Assembly (NCBI GenBank): GCA_037976565.1
Contig: CP137675.1
Coordinates: 16,912,992 to 16,976,991 of the forward strand
Direction of reading: 5' to 3'
Source: Mesocentrotus franciscanus
Taxonomy: Eukaryota; Echinodermata; Echinoidea; Camarodonta; Strongylocentrotidae
Length of the DNA stretch: 64,000 nucleotides
The notes below the pieces were generated by a model. The model made no database searches. It was not told where the DNA came from and was given only the letters and a program-made list of their open reading frames with translations. Positions 1 through 13,158 of this stretch are shown here, piece by piece (the stretch's first letter is position 1; each line of letters opens with the position of its first letter). The position numbers and the translations under genes were made by a program.

Positions 1-1243
1 TAGTATACATAAAATATACAAATCTTTTTTCGTATTCAATGACATATTCAAAATACAATATCTCTTATATTCTGTTTTTAATACTTAGATCTGATGATCA
101 CTATGTGTGCTATTTTTTTCCTTTGGCAAGTATTACACACTTAAAAACGTTGCACAACTATAAAATAAGTAACCCTGTAACGTTTTTGTACTGCAGTGTA
201 CCATGTGTGAGTTTTCTTTTGTGCCTTAAGTCTGTCTTTCAGTGCTCTATGCAAACAGGTGCAATTGTTGATATTCGTGAGTGTGCTGTTTTTTAAGTTT
301 CTAACAAGTCATATTTATATTCTTTTATCAACATTGTCTCGACAAAAATTGAAGAGGTTTAACGGTTTATGAAAAATGCGCGGTTTAAAAATAGGCTGTT
401 CGAGTCCAAACATATAGTGTTGAAGTTTCATAAATTATGTTTCCATTCTTTTTTTTTTAAACAGTTTGTGTGACTCTTTCAATGTTTTATTTAGGGGAAA
501 AGTATGTCGTACCTTTTGTAAACATGTAAATAAATCACCGCGTCGGTGAAAGCTGAATATGTATCTTAACGCTTGTACTTCGTTTTATTTCTATATGTTC
601 TATTCTTAAATCCACTACAAGAAGCTGTCCTGTACCATGAGATTAAGAGATCCATTCTTCCTTCTCTCTATCTTGATCCTAAGTTCATCATTTATTAGTT
701 CATCTTCATTTCCCTCTGTTCTACTAATCTCTCTACACCAATAAAACAAAAGTGGTTTATTGATAGTAATAATGAAACATGTTTGTTATATAATATCATA
801 ACCATATAGAATCATTGCCATACTATGATAATTTCATTGATGAATTTAGGGCTAAAAATATGACAAATATCGAATAATCTTGGCGAAATTACATTTAAAG
901 GCACTGAAGTATAATAAAACAAAACAAAACAAGTTAAATATATAGAATATATACACACATTATCATCACATAGATGTCATACTCGTTTAAAGTTCTAGAG
1001 ACTTGAAAAACTTTGTTGATAATTCCACTTTCAAAGGGTAACGACAAACCGGGTACAGCCCAGTTGAATGAAAGCCCCGTAGGCTACAGGCCAATGAGTC
1101 CGAATGACCCCTAGAGCGAACATTTCGGTCTCGTGAACCCTCCACATTAATGGCACAATGTCCATGGGACCAAACTAAAAGTCGGTCTCATGGGCCGTGT
1201 ATAGAGTTATAGAATGGTAAAAACAAATATTTGTATACTTCCC
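1..1243. other. AT-rich non-coding sequence
   Basis: No recognisable gene or repeat family. The 85-residue open frame near the start has low-complexity composition, no domain and no splice context. A slightly GC-richer patch at about 1040-1200 has no family I can name. Confidence 0.6.
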
Positions 1244-1851
1244 AAAGCGCGTAGCCAGGATTTTATTTTAGGGGGGGGGCGGTAGTGAATCACTTACCGA
1301 GCGCGCGAAGCGCGCTCCCTAGGGGGGTGGGTGCAGGGAGGGGGGAGTCCCGCGCAAAGCGCGAAAGCTTTGACGTTTCATTAAATAATTAGAGAAAGAA
1401 GCCGATTCGTTGTACCGTTCTCGGCTCTTAATCCTTGTCTGAATTCAGTTTCCCCCACGCGAAGCGCGGAAGCTTTGACGTTTCAGTCAATTATCAGAGA
1501 AAGAAGACGATTCGTTGTTCCGTTCTCGACTCTTAATCCTTGTCTGAATTCAGTTCCCCCTCCCGCGCGAAGCGCGAAAGCTTTGACGTTTCATTAAATT
1601 ATTAGAGAAAGAAGACGATTCGTTGTATACCGTTCTCGACTCTTAATCCTTCTCCCGCGCGAAGCGCGGAAGCTTTAACGTTTCATTAAATTACTAGAGA
1701 AGATGACGATTCGTTGTACCGTGCTCCTTTTTCGTCCTACGTCCTCTTCCCTTTTTTTCACTTCTCTTTCTTTTTTTTTTTTTTGGCCGGCGTTTTTTTT
1801 TTTTTTGGGGGGGGGCGACCGCCCACACCGCCCCCCCTGGCTACGCACCTG
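1244..1851. mobile_element. TIR element with internal ~110-bp tandem repeats
   Basis: The left end reads GCGTAGCCAGG and the right end CCTGGCTACGC, giving short terminal inverted repeats. Inside are four diverged direct repeats (about 1350-1450, 1457-1560, 1563-1655 and 1656-1720), each with a GCGCGAAGCGCG palindrome followed by AGCTTTGACGTTTCA. No open frame of note, so non-autonomous. No convincing target-site duplication is visible, so the superfamily is open. Confidence 0.6.
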
Positions 1852-2350
1852 AAAATATCATGGTTTAATACTGCTCGTAGTTTGTGGTATTGAATAAGAT
1901 CAAAATTATATAAAACAGGAAAGTAGGGGTAACAATCTAATGGGGACTGAGAAGTGAAGACACCCCCACGGAAAGCTTCCAGAAATTTTGAAGATAATAA
2001 ACTTGTAGTTTAAAAAAATACAAAAAAAGTACTAGGCGATAATTGAAATAGGAATTTCATTAGAAATAGGTATATAATTAGAATACAATTTTACCATTAT
2101 AAGCCTTATACATATAGAGCTCTTAAAGGGAAAGTTTCAGTATTCAAAATTGGGAAATCTTCCCTTTCATATTTCTTAAACTGAGGGTGCTTCATCAACT
2201 GTATTATATTTCACTTTATTTTGTTGAAATCAACCGCGTGAATTTGAAGGTTTGATAAAGCACCTCATGCCACCCGTCATTACTGTTCGATTAAATCATC
2301 AAAAATATTGCGTAATCTATTTCTGACATCGCAACTGCAATGGTAATTAA
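1852..2350. other. Intergenic, nothing recognised
   Basis: AT-rich sequence between two mobile-element fragments. I see no coding, RNA or repeat signal. Confidence 0.5.
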
Positions 2351-2422
2351 AATATGGCAGTCATGAGAACACCACGCGGAATACAAACGTTTGAATATTG
2401 CAAAATGTCAAGGAAAGGGGCA

Positions 2423-2721
2423 CACTTGATACAGGATGGAATCAAAGATAAAGATGTAACAAAACTCCAAAGAATTCAGAATTCAGCAGTAAGACTTGTT
2501 TCCAGATCCAAGAAGCGCAACCACATCACGCCCATCCTCAAAGAACTTCACTGACTGCCCATTAAATCCCGAATCCGCTTCAAAGTCCTACTTCTCACTT
2601 TCAATGCCGTCCACGGTCTCGCTCCTCACTACATTTCTGAACTAATATCCTCATATAACCCTGTAAGATCACTTAAGTCCTCCACCCATCAACTTCTGCA
2701 AGTACCACGACAGAGAACAAA
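2423..2721 (+). pseudogene. CR1-like non-LTR reverse transcriptase, 3' part, upstream half
   Basis: The translation has the conserved C-terminal RT pattern of CR1/Jockey-like retrotransposons: KLQRIQNSAVRLV, then HITPILKELH, then IRFKVLLLTFNAVHGLAPHY, then the VPRQRTK segment. The canonical HWLP tryptophan codon is TGA at 2552-2554, so the copy is dead. The frame runs to the lysine codon at 2720-2722, where the family would continue with TYG-RSFAAAAP. Instead unrelated inverted-repeat sequence begins. The missing continuation is found on the same strand near 18389. The CR1 name is by motif style and is less certain than the non-LTR call. Confidence 0.8.
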
Positions 2722-4200
2722 AGGAACTTTTAGATTTACACGACGAGAGCGTGGACTGCCGCGTGTGGATTGTGGTAGAAACGGATTCAAATACAATATT
2801 ATATTAATGGAAAGCTTATGACCTCAGTAATTTTTAAAAAAATATTTCAGATTTTTATGATAATCAATCACCAAAAAACTACCCCCAAAACCATGGATTG
2901 TTCATCATTCATTTTCTCGCCCAAATGACACCAATAAATCGCCCAAAATAATGTGACGTAGGCGATTGGGAGATTGTCCCCAAAACAAACAAAAGCTCGT
3001 ACCCACTACATGGATTCTATGGCTTTTGCCGTATAAGTTTGTTGCATGTTTTGATTGTTTTGCATGTCTGTTCTTTGAATTAAATAAAGATAAACTAAAA
3101 AGAAAAAAGTGTGATGTTCCTTATTACATAAAACTGACGAAAGAAATTATACAGATGAAAGAAATCAATGAAAATTAACACAATATGTCTAAGTAATAAC
3201 TAATATTGCCGGTGATCATTCGTGCTATCGAAAACTGGCCGGCTTGATTGCAGAATACCCTACCATATTGTTAGTCTTCATATATTAGCCGTAGATATAG
3301 ACTGTGAATTTATTGTTTGCGATAATGGTGATACAGGTATTGGAGATTGTATAATTCAAGTGTTCGTATTCATTTGGTGGATGAAAAGTTGAATTCTACG
3401 CCGTTTTGTCCGTCATTGTTGCGCTGAATTTGGTGTACGTGTTCGTCGCTAATTTGTGACAAATTTAGATTGCTTTCCTGATGATATTTCATGCAATATT
3501 TCTGTTATATTGATAAGCACTGAGTCTTGTCCTTACCTTTGAATTGTTTCTTGTCTATTATGGTCATTTAATAGATGAATTAGTTGAATTCTGAGCACTA
3601 TTTCAGTAACGCAAAAAGTCCAGCCTGTGTATAGTCCCACGCACGTATTTGTATGTGCCTTGTGCCCGCTATAGTTAGTAGCTCTTACACCGCTTAGTCT
3701 GTTGTCAAAAACCCTATTAGATATTTTAATCGACAAGACTGATGTATGGTGGCTCCTAAGGGACACGCAAACGCAAAAATTTGACGTATACGTATGCAAC
3801 AAATTTCTTGTCTTTTACGTCCAAGACGTGAAAATCAAAAAAATTGACGTATACCTATGCAACAAATTTCTTGTCTTTACGTCCAAGACGTGAAAATCAA
3901 AAAATTGACGTATACCTATGCAACCAATTTCTTGTCTTTTACGTCCAAGACGTGAAAATCAAAAAATTGACGTATACCTATGCAACAAATTTCTTGTCAT
4001 TTACGTCCAAGACGTGAAAATCAAAAAAATTGACGTATACCTTTGGTTGGTAATTTTTCATTTTTCTGTACTCAATGGCCCTGAAGGGACACGCAGACGT
4101 GAAAATCGGCTGGAAAATCTGCGTCCAATATTCACGTCTGCGTCTCACACGCAGACGTGAATATTTGACGTGAATTTTTTTTCAGTAAGCTGAGCACCTA
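2722..4200 (+). repeat. Left inverted arm of the large element
   Basis: About 1.48 kb with patchy but collinear inverted similarity to 16633-18387. The innermost ~450 bp is the best preserved: from GTATGGTGGCTCCTAAGGG near 3745 to CAGTAAGCTGAGCACC near 4187-4202, matched in reverse at 16633-17157. A stretch at about 3260-3740 has no clear partner in the right arm, suggesting an indel. The 70-residue frame at 2966-3178 is not supported as a gene. Confidence 0.65.
3781..4060 (+). repeat. Subterminal minisatellite, five ~62-bp units
   Basis: Units begin at about 3781, 3844, 3905, 3967 and 4030. Each carries TTGACGTATAC, then GCAACAAATTTCTTGTC, then the short palindrome ACGTCCAAGACGT. The outermost unit differs (GTATACGTATGC in place of GTATACCTATGC), and the same variant is outermost in the other arm. 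The array is mirrored at about 16865-17135. TGACGT resembles a bZIP/CRE core, but binding is not shown. Open frames across it are products of the repeat. Confidence 0.85.
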
Positions 4201-4300
4201 CTAGCTACATGCATATATAGTGCCTAACATTTCTGTACCAACATTTCTCGCCTGCCGCCGCAGATGTGATGCGAACGAAGATTTTCTAAATGTCAACAAA

Positions 4301-4368
4301 ATGCCTTTTTGTGCAGCCATCAAATGCACAAATCGACTCGTGAAAGGCTCCTTGAAAACATTTCACAA
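4301..4368 (+). CDS. THAP-domain gene, exon 1
   Basis: The ATG at 4301 opens 22 codons reading MPFCAAIKCTNR and then KGSLKTFH, followed by a consensus donor GTAAGTGA at 4369. This is the canonical start of a THAP zinc finger: the first two zinc ligands are Cys4 and Cys9, followed by the conserved N-R and the KG-S---FH block. The exon ends in phase 2 (AA) and joins exactly to the G at 13650, making FHKFPKAGP across the junction. The start lies about 100 bp inside the left inverted arm, so the promoter may lie in that arm. The exon alone is intact; the gene as a whole is disrupted (see the next exons). Confidence 0.8.
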
Positions 4369-5089
4369 GTAAGTGATCATTTCATTTAGATATTACAAAA
4401 ATTAGCGTTTAAAGACTGGTTTCATATGATAATCTAATCGTCGCGACATTGTACTATTTGTAGTCTAGTTTTCGCTTGTAGTCCCATCTGCTTGTTTTTA
4501 TGACTATGTGTGAATATTTGTAACTTGGCTGGGCCTGGCCTGGCCTGGGGAAGGGGAAAGCCACAAAACATAAGTCATAAAGTCATAAACTGAATCCAAT
4601 CAAGTGGGGATATGTGTTGGTACTTGGTTAGGTGTGAAAAGAAGAAAAGATAGGCAAACACATAAATATTTAGTCATTTTAGTGCTACTTCTAGCTCGAG
4701 AGCCTAGCCCTAGTATTACTATTAGTAAAAACCATGTTGTTAGACTAGTTTGTTGACACTGACAGCTTGCTCTCTATGTCAGTCAGTATGTTGGTGAAGC
4801 CTGAAACTGAAAGTGAAACAAGTACTGAGTTAGGGTCTAATAATTCAGTCATAACAAATCTAAATAACAAGAAGTCATTGGTTATATGTCTGCGCATAGC
4901 CATAGGCATAGCATAGGCATAGCGACGTTGTGTGTGCTATACTTGTAGTTGTAATTGTATAGACCCCCTACTTTTAATTTTTTAAGAGAGATATTTTGAT
5001 ATAGATTCTAGAGGTCTAGACTCTAGATCTTATTACACGCAATTTCAATTTGTTTTGACAATTAATATAGATCTACCTTTCACTAATAA
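4369..5089. other. THAP intron 1, proximal part
   Basis: AT-rich intronic sequence, no recognised repeat or coding signal before the nested foldback element begins at 5090. Confidence 0.5.
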
Positions 5090-6109
5090 GCGGAGGGCCA
5101 AAGTCAAATATCATGCTCGGTTTTTGAGTTGCCTGCCACTACCGCATAAACTAAGCACACCTTGTTTATTTGAAAGATTTTATCATAATACACAATATTT
5201 CAGAGGTGTTTTTTTAAAAATTTGTTGCGAACAATCCTAAATCGGAGGGCGTCCAAAAGCGGCCCTTTGACAAAAAATAGTATTTTGTGAATTATATTTT
5301 AAGGAACCTTAAACCACCATGAGTTTGGTGTCATATGAAAGAGAATTAAATGATCTAATTTTGATACCAATTTCAATGAAATTGGGATTAATTAGCATTG
5401 CAAATTTAAGTAAAAACATGATTTTTGTGATTTTTTCCAAATATTGAATTTTATCAATAATCGTTATTTTACATATATCAAAATTGGAGAAATGCATTTT
5501 TTGTAACTTTCCAGGAATTTACCCATATACAAGGATAATATTCTGTGAAAAGGAAAAGTGTATATGTCTCTTCAATAAAAAGTTATAGCAACCCAAAATT
5601 ATTGATTCGATTTCCACAAAAACAACATTTTTGCCCACATGTGTATTAACTGTATGCATGTACGTGTATTAGTGTATTGAGGACCTGTTTGGCGTGTTTA
5701 CATTGAGTTTTAAAGATAACTTTTGAGTAAAACCTCTAATCACCATGGATTTGGTGTCAAAAGATGGATAATTGAAATATCTTCAAGTTGATAACAATTT
5801 CATTGAATTATGTAGTGTGTGAAATGTAAATTTTGAGCCAAAAATTGTTTTTTTGTAGATATTTTTCCTCTAATTTTGGCCAGTATTTCGGTATATTAAC
5901 TGGACAACAGTGATTGAACATTTAGTGGTGCAGAAAGTTCAAGGGATTTGGAGTGCTGACTGCAATTGATAAGTACTTCTTGTTTACTCTGGGATGTTTC
6001 AGAAAATGTGGGCATTAGCAGTCCCCCTCCCACCCCGCCCTTCCAGCCGCTTGACATAATCTTGCCCATGACCTAGACAAGTTAGTGCATCTATCAACAT
6101 GAATATAAT

Positions 6110-6300
6110 ATAGTATCGCCATGTTTGGTTTGATGGTTTATTTTGCCTGACTACTAAGAAAACATGTGTATGCTTGTAAGAAACTAGGGTACCCACATTC
6201 GTAAGTCCTCTCTGAGGAATTTTGGAATAATGCCTTGCCAAAGGGCACTAGCGAGTAGTGAATCCACTTCACATGGTGTCGCCTCCTCACTCCTGAACAA
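6110..6300 (-). mobile_element. SINE fragment
   Basis: Contains the body motif of the tRNA-derived SINEs found elsewhere in the window: GCCTGACTACTAAGAAAACATG, a degraded form of GTCCTCTCCGAGG, and AATGCCTTGCCAAAGGGCA. It sits just inside the left arm of the nested element and is absent from the right arm. Confidence 0.55.
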
Positions 6301-6582
6301 ACCTCCTGGCATTGTGATTGATCCTATGTTCTATGTCCTGACAAGATATTGGCATTATCCTGGCTGTCCAGAACGCCAAAAAAGGGAGTCGAGGCTGGTA
6401 CATGGATAGATTCTGTTTAATTATCTACCTTATCTAGACTTGCTATGATGCACACCATGTTATAACGTTAAGAGTAATTAGAAGGATACTCAGAGAATGA
6501 AGGGGATGCTGAGAACATTGTTTTTTAAATTTTTATTCAGAAAATCCAATTCTCATTTAAATCAGCCAATGACCTAAATAAA

Positions 6583-9500
6583 ATTTTGAAGAAAATGGAA
6601 AGAAGGCCCAGCTTACAGGCCTATCGTGACAATGGGAACGGTGTGGGATTTTTTTATCCAGGCAAATAATGATGCATTTTTCCTTTGAAAAAAATGTTGG
6701 ATATATCAAAAATACATGTAGGTTAGGAAAAGAGTCCTTTCCCACATCATAAAAGTCTGAGATTTTAATCACCAAGACATGATTATAATGCAAAGAAGTT
6801 CTTAATTTTGAAGAAAATGATGGATAAATGCAGCATTATGCATGTATTATGGGGTGAGTTTGGAAGAAATCTTGGAATTATTAATTCCTTAGTTTTGGTA
6901 ACGTGTACATCCTGGAACATCCTGGAGATGGGTTTAAGAACGTTTCACCCACCCCCCACCCCAATTTGAAATAGTAATGAGATTTAAAACTACCAAGATG
7001 TGTTTAGAATGCAAACTAGTTCTGAATTTAGAAATAAATTAAGGCATAAGACATGAAGACAATGTTTATAATGGAAATGGGTGTGGGATGAATGTTTGAG
7101 AATTGAATCACCATGTATGGTAAATAATAAAAATGCATTTATGTAAATAAGAAAATGACATAGTTATTCATACAAACAAATCCCTAGAATTAGAATTTCC
7201 TGACCAGATTGAAGAATATTCAAGAAAAAATGGCTCATTAGATTTTAAAGATTTTTCGTTATATGCAAGGATACAATGTTTATCAAACTATTGAGTTGAC
7301 GTGGTGTCAACCCCTCACCCCTCTCTTTTCTCTCTCTCTCAATCGACGCATGTGCTTTACTTTTTACAAGGGGCTTCCGCTGACAACTGCCAGTGACAAA
7401 TTTGTCATTTTGGGTAGATAAAAGATACACGTATCCTATAAGGAAAGATCCAGAGACAGATTGGCCGTGGGGAGTTCGGGGAATTTTCCCCACGAGCAGC
7501 TCTTTATTTTTGGTTGGATCAAGGTCCAGTCGATTTGTGGTCTGAGGGCCACTTGATATATATGCATCTTACATATTCAGTGGGCAGGTCGCATAACACT
7601 TTAAAAACCAATGTTCAGTCCCAGTCTGCCCCTGGAAACATCAAATAAGTTTTGTGTCAAAGACATGATGTAGAAAAATAAAAAGGCCTGTCTAAATGTT
7701 GTAGTCCTGTTGTTATCTGGTTATTCGATCTTTCGACAAAGCTGTAAAAGTTTTAGTTGCTTAAGGACATATAGTGGATAGGAATTTTAAAACAAATAAT
7801 TAATTTTACCACATTGAAACAGCATCCAAAGATATATTAAATTCATGTTGATAGTGAAGTTGTGCTAGTGTGATCGGAAGACGTCCAAATTTAGAAAGAA
7901 AGGCGAGTTAAGGCAATTTCATAATGTCGCTCCTTTCTGCTTAGGCGAATCCAAGGTGAATAATGAAATATATATTAAAACAATTTAGGGTAAAACACTG
8001 ATGTGCGAACCCTTCCTTTTCAGAACCACAAGAAGGCCTGAGTGACTCCCGCGGGAAATATTCAGAAATGAAAATAGGAAATTCATTCCCACGCCCACCC
8101 CTTCGAGCAATACCCTAAGCCTTAGTTATAAGTCTTCATTAAATTTTTCATTAAAATGTATAAGAGGTTTGGGCGTTCATAAACATTTACCCTCCGAAAA
8201 ATGGACTTTTTAAATAAGAGTACCTTAGGCCAGAAAATCTATATACACATTGCTTTTTGTACATACATGTATATTTATGAAGCAAATAAATATCAATGCA
8301 ATAAACTGTATTCTAATGCTTGTAAATTAAGTAATGTTTTCTATATTAACGCAAATAAAAGTATTTATATGTGTTTTCTTCAATAATAAAAATAAAAAAA
8401 TGTTTGGCTCAGACTTGATATCCACATGTATTGAAAAGAATTTACAGCACATTAACGCTTCGGCTTTATGCATGGTCTTCTGAAAAATTACTTGAGGATT
8501 CACAAGACCGCCATGTCAGTTTTATGGGCATCCCAACAATTTTTCTGAGGGTTCAAGAGACCTACATTGTTGGTCTCGTGGCTGTTTATATAATCCCAGC
8601 TAAATCACAAGCATGATTTTTTTAAATGATCTGTCTTTGATTATGTTCAAATATTTGTCTTTACCATGACAAGATTGTACTAAGCGGTCAGATGACAGAT
8701 GGAAGGGGGGTGGTGTCAAATAATAGTTAATTGTGTGTGGGGGAGGGGGATGAGGCACCTGCCCATGCCCCATTTTCTAAAACATCACAGAGTATAGAAG
8801 TACTTATCAATTGCACTAAGCACTCTCCTGGCCTAATCCTTTTAACTGTCTGGACTGTCTGCATTACTTTGTTCGTGTTCATGGACTAACTTGTCTTGGT
8901 CATGGGCAAGATTATGAAAAGAGGCTGGAAGGGGCGGGGTGGGGGAGCAACTGTCAATGCCCACATTTCCTGAAACATCTCAGAGTACAGAAGAAATACT
9001 TATCATTTGCAGTCAGCACTCCAAATCACTTGAACTTTCTGCAATACTAAATTTCCAGTCACATTTGTCCAGTTACTATACCAAGATACTGGCCAAAATT
9101 AGAGGAAAAAATATCTACAAAAAGCACCTTTTGGCTCAAAATTTACATTTCACACTCTACATAATTCAATGAAATTGATATCAACTTGAAGGTATTTCAA
9201 TTATTCATCTTTTGACACCAAATCCATGGTGATTAAAGGTTTACTCAAAGTTATCTTTAAAACTCGATGTAAACACACCAAACAGGTTCTCAATACACTA
9301 ATACAGGTATATGCATACAGTTAATACACATGTGGGCAAAAATGTTGTTTTTGTGGAAATCGAATCAATAATTTTGGGTTGCTATAACTTTTTATTGAAA
9401 AGAGATATAAAGCTTTCCTTTTCACAGTATATTTTCATTGTATAAGGGCAAATTCCTGGAAAGTTACAAAAAATGCATTTCTCCAATTTTGATATATGTA

Positions 9501-9866
9501 AAATAACGATTATTGATAAAATTCAATATTTGGAAAAAATCACAAAAAATCATGTTTTTTACTTAAATTTGCAATGTTAAATTAATCCCAATTTCATTGA
9601 AATTGGTATCAAAATTTAGATGATTTAATTCTCTTTCATATGACACCAAACTCATGGTGGTTTAAGGTTCCCTTAAAATATAATTCACAAAATACTATTT
9701 TTCGTCAAAAGGGCCGCTTTTGGACGCCCCTCCGATTTAGGATTGTTCGCAACAAATTAAAAAAAAAACACCTCTGAAATATTGTGTATTATGATAAAAT
9801 CTTTCAAATAAACAAGGTGTGCTTATTTTATGCGGTAGTGGCAGGCAAACCCCTCTTTTCTGACTC
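6583..9866 (+). repeat. 3.29-kb tandem duplication, copy 1
   Basis: Near-identical to 9869-13147 (offset about 3286 bp). It starts at ATTTTGAAGAAAATGG and ends at the CTCTTTTCTGACT segment next to the arm end. Differences I can see are mostly one- or two-base changes in homopolymers, for example the T run near 6650 against 9945. It contains no supported gene; the 61-residue frame at 8431-8616 is simply duplicated at 11726-11911. Confidence 0.9.
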
Positions 9867-9868
9867 CA

Positions 9869-12800
9869 ATTTTGAAGAAAATGGAAAGAAGGCCCAGCTT
9901 ACAGGCCTATCGTGACAATGGGAACGGTGTGGGGATTTTTTTTTTATCCAGGCAAATAATGATGCATTTTTCCTTTTGAAAAAAAATGTTGGATATATCA
10001 AAAATACATGTAGGTTAGGAAAAGAGTCCTTTCCCACATCATAAAAAGTCTGAGATTTTAATCACCAAGACATGATTATAATGCAAAGAAGTTCTTAATT
10101 TTGAAGAAAATGATGGATAAATGCAGCATTATGCATGTATTATGGGGTGAGTTTGGAAGAAATCTTGGAATTATTAATTCCTTAGTTTTGGTAACGTGTA
10201 CATCCTGGAACATCCTGGAGATGGGTTTAAGAACGTTTCACCAACCCCCGCCACCCCAATTTGAAATAGTAATGAGATTTAAAACTACCAAGATGTGTTT
10301 AGAATGCAAACTAGTTCTAAATTTAGAAATAAATTAAGGCATAAGACATGAAGACAATGTTTATTATGGAAATGGGTGTGGGATGAATGTTTGAGAATTG
10401 AATCACCATGTATGGTAAATAATAAAAAATGCATTTATGTAAATAAGAAAATGACATAGTTATTCATACAAACAAATCCCTAGAATTAGAATTTCCTGAC
10501 CAGATTGAAGAATATTCAAGAAAAAATGGCTCATTAGATTTTAAAGATTTTTCGTTATATGCAAGGATACAATGTTTATCAAACTATTGAGTTGACGTGG
10601 TGTCAACCCCTCACCCCCCTCTCTTTTCTCTCTCTCTCTCAATCGACGCATGTTCTTTACTTTTTACAAGGGGCTTCCGCTGACAACTGCCAGTGACAAA
10701 TTTGTGATTTTGGGTAGATAAAAGATACACGTATCCTATAAGGAAAGATCCAGAGACAGATTGGCCGTGGGGAGTTTGGGAATTTTCCCCACGAGCAGCT
10801 CTTTATTTTGGTTGGATCAAGGTCCAGTCGATTTGTGGTCTGAGGGCCACTTGATATATATGCATCTTACATATTCAGTGGGCAGGTCGCATAACACTTT
10901 AAAAACCAATGTTCAGTCCCAGTCTGCCCCTGGAAACATCAAATAAGTTTTGTGTCAAAGACATGATGTAGAAAAATAAAAGGCCTGTCTAAATGTTGTA
11001 GTCCTGTTGTTATCTGGTTATTCGATCTTTCGACAAAGCTGTAAAAGTTTTAGTTGCTTAAGGACATATAGTGGATAGGAATTTTAAAACAAATAATTAA
11101 TTTTACCACATTGAAACAGCATCCAAAGATATATTAAATTCATGTTGATAGTGAAGTTGTGCTAGTGTGATCGGAAGACGTCCAAATTTAGAAAGAAAGG
11201 CGAGTTAAGGCAATTTCATAATGTCGCTCCTTTCTGCTTAGGCGAATCCAAGGTGAATAATGAAATATATATTAAAACAATTTAGGGTAAAACACTGATG
11301 TGCGAACCCTTCCTTTTCAGAACCACAAGAAGGCCTGAGTGACTCCCGTGGAAATATTCAGAAATGAAAATAGGAAATTCATTCCCCACGCCCACCCCTT
11401 CGAGCAATACCTAAGCCTTAGTTATAAGTCTTCATTAAATTTTCATTAAAATGTATAAGAGGTTTGGGCGTTCATAAACATTTACCCTCCGAAAAATGGA
11501 CTTTTTAAATAAGAGTACCTTAGGCCAGAAAATCTATATACACATTGCTTTTGTACATACATGTATATTTATGAAGCAAATAAATATCAATGCAATAAAC
11601 TGTATTCTAATGCTTGTAAATTAAGTAATGTTTTCTATATTAACGCAAATAAAAGTATTTATATGTGTTTTCTTCAATAATAAAAAATAAAAAAATGTTT
11701 GGCTCAGACTTGATATCCACATGTATTGAAAAGAATTTACAGCACATTAACGCTTCGGCTTTATGCATGGTCTTCTGAAAAATTACTTGAGGATTCACAA
11801 GACCGCCATGTCAGTTTTATGGGCATCCCAACAATTTTTCTGAGGGTTCAAGAGACCTACATTGTTGGTCTCGTGGCTGTTTATATAATCCCAGCTAAAT
11901 CACAAGCATGATTTTTTTAAATGATCTGTCTTTGATTATGTTCAAATATTTGTCTTTACCATGACAAGATTGTACTAAGCGGTCAGATGACAGATGGAAG
12001 GGGTGGTGTCAAATAATAGTTAATTGTGTGTGGGGAGGGGATGAGGCACCTGCCCATGCCCCATTTTCTAAAACATCACAGAGTATAGAAATACTTATCA
12101 ATTGCACTAAGCACTCTCCTGGCCTAATCCTTTTAACTGTCTGGACTGTCTGCATTACTTTGTTCGTGTTCATGGACTAACTTGTCTTGGTCATGGGCAA
12201 GATTATGAAAAGAGGCTGGAAGGCGGGGTGGGGGAGCAACTGTCAATGCCCACATTTCCTGAAACATCTCAGAGTACAGAAGAAATACTTATCATTTGCA
12301 GTCAGCACTCCAAATCACTTGAACTTTCTGCAATACTAAATTTCCAGTCACATTTGTCCAGTTACTATACCAAGATACTGGCCAAAATTAGAGGGGAAAA
12401 TATCTACAAAAAGCACCTTTTGGCTCAAAATTTACATTTCACACTCTACATAATTCAATGAAATTGATATCAACTTGAAGGTATTTCAATTATTCATCTT
12501 TTGACACCAAATCCATGGTGATTAAAGGTTTACTCAAAGTTATCTTTAAAACTCGATGTAAACACACCAAACAGGTTCTCAATACACTAATACAGGTATA
12601 TGCATACAGTTAATACACATGTGGGCAAAAATGTTGTTTTTGTGGAAATCGAATCAATAATTTTGGGTTGCTATAACTTTTTATTGAAAAGAGATATAAA
12701 GCTTTCCTTTTCACAGTATATTTTCATTGTATAAGGGCAAATTCCTGGAAAGTTACAAAAATGCATTTCTCCAATTTTGATATATGTAAAATAACGATTA

Positions 12801-13147
12801 TTGATAAAATTCAATATTTGGAAAAAATCACAAAAATCATGTTTTTTACTTAAATTTGCAATGTTAATTAATCCCAATTTCATTGAAATTGGTATCAAAA
12901 TTTAGATGATTTAATTCTCTTTCATATGACACCAAACTCATGGTGGTTTAAGGTTCCCTTAAAATATAATTCACAAAATACTATTTTTCGTCAAAAGGGC
13001 CGCTTTTGGACGCCTCCGATTTAGGATTGTTCGCAACAAATTAAAAAAAACACCTCTGAAATATTGTGTATTATGATAAAATCTTTCAAATAAACAAGGT
13101 GTGCTTATTTTATGCGGTAGTGGCAGGCAAACCCTCTTTTCTGACTT
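9869..13147 (+). repeat. 3.29-kb tandem duplication, copy 2
   Basis: Second copy of the unit at 6583-9866. It ends in the complete right end of the nested element (GACTTTGGCCCTCCGC), whereas copy 1 is joined directly to copy 2 after CTGACTCC. Either a recent duplication or two haplotypes placed in series by the assembler. Confidence 0.9.
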
Positions 13148-13158
13148 TGGCCCTCCGC

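Larger units (their letters stand above)
5090..13158. mobile_element. Nested foldback-like element in THAP intron 1
   Basis: The left end GCGGAGGGCCAAAGTC (5090-5105) is matched in reverse at 13143-13158. About 1 kb of each end is an inverted copy of the other (5090-6090 against about 12180-13158), including the stretch with GATTCGATTTCCAC and TTGCCCACATGTGTATTAAC. The core is followed by two tandem copies of core plus right arm. No transposase-like frame is seen; the small frames inside are not conserved proteins. A further isolated copy of the arm lies at about 18600-19356, so this is a dispersed family. Confidence 0.7.

Noticed and set aside
3781..4060. CRISPR-like array
   Set aside because: Units are contiguous ~62-bp tandem repeats without unique spacers.
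8431..8616. 61-codon frame identical at 11726-11911
   Set aside because: Identity reflects the 3.29-kb tandem duplication, not protein conservation.
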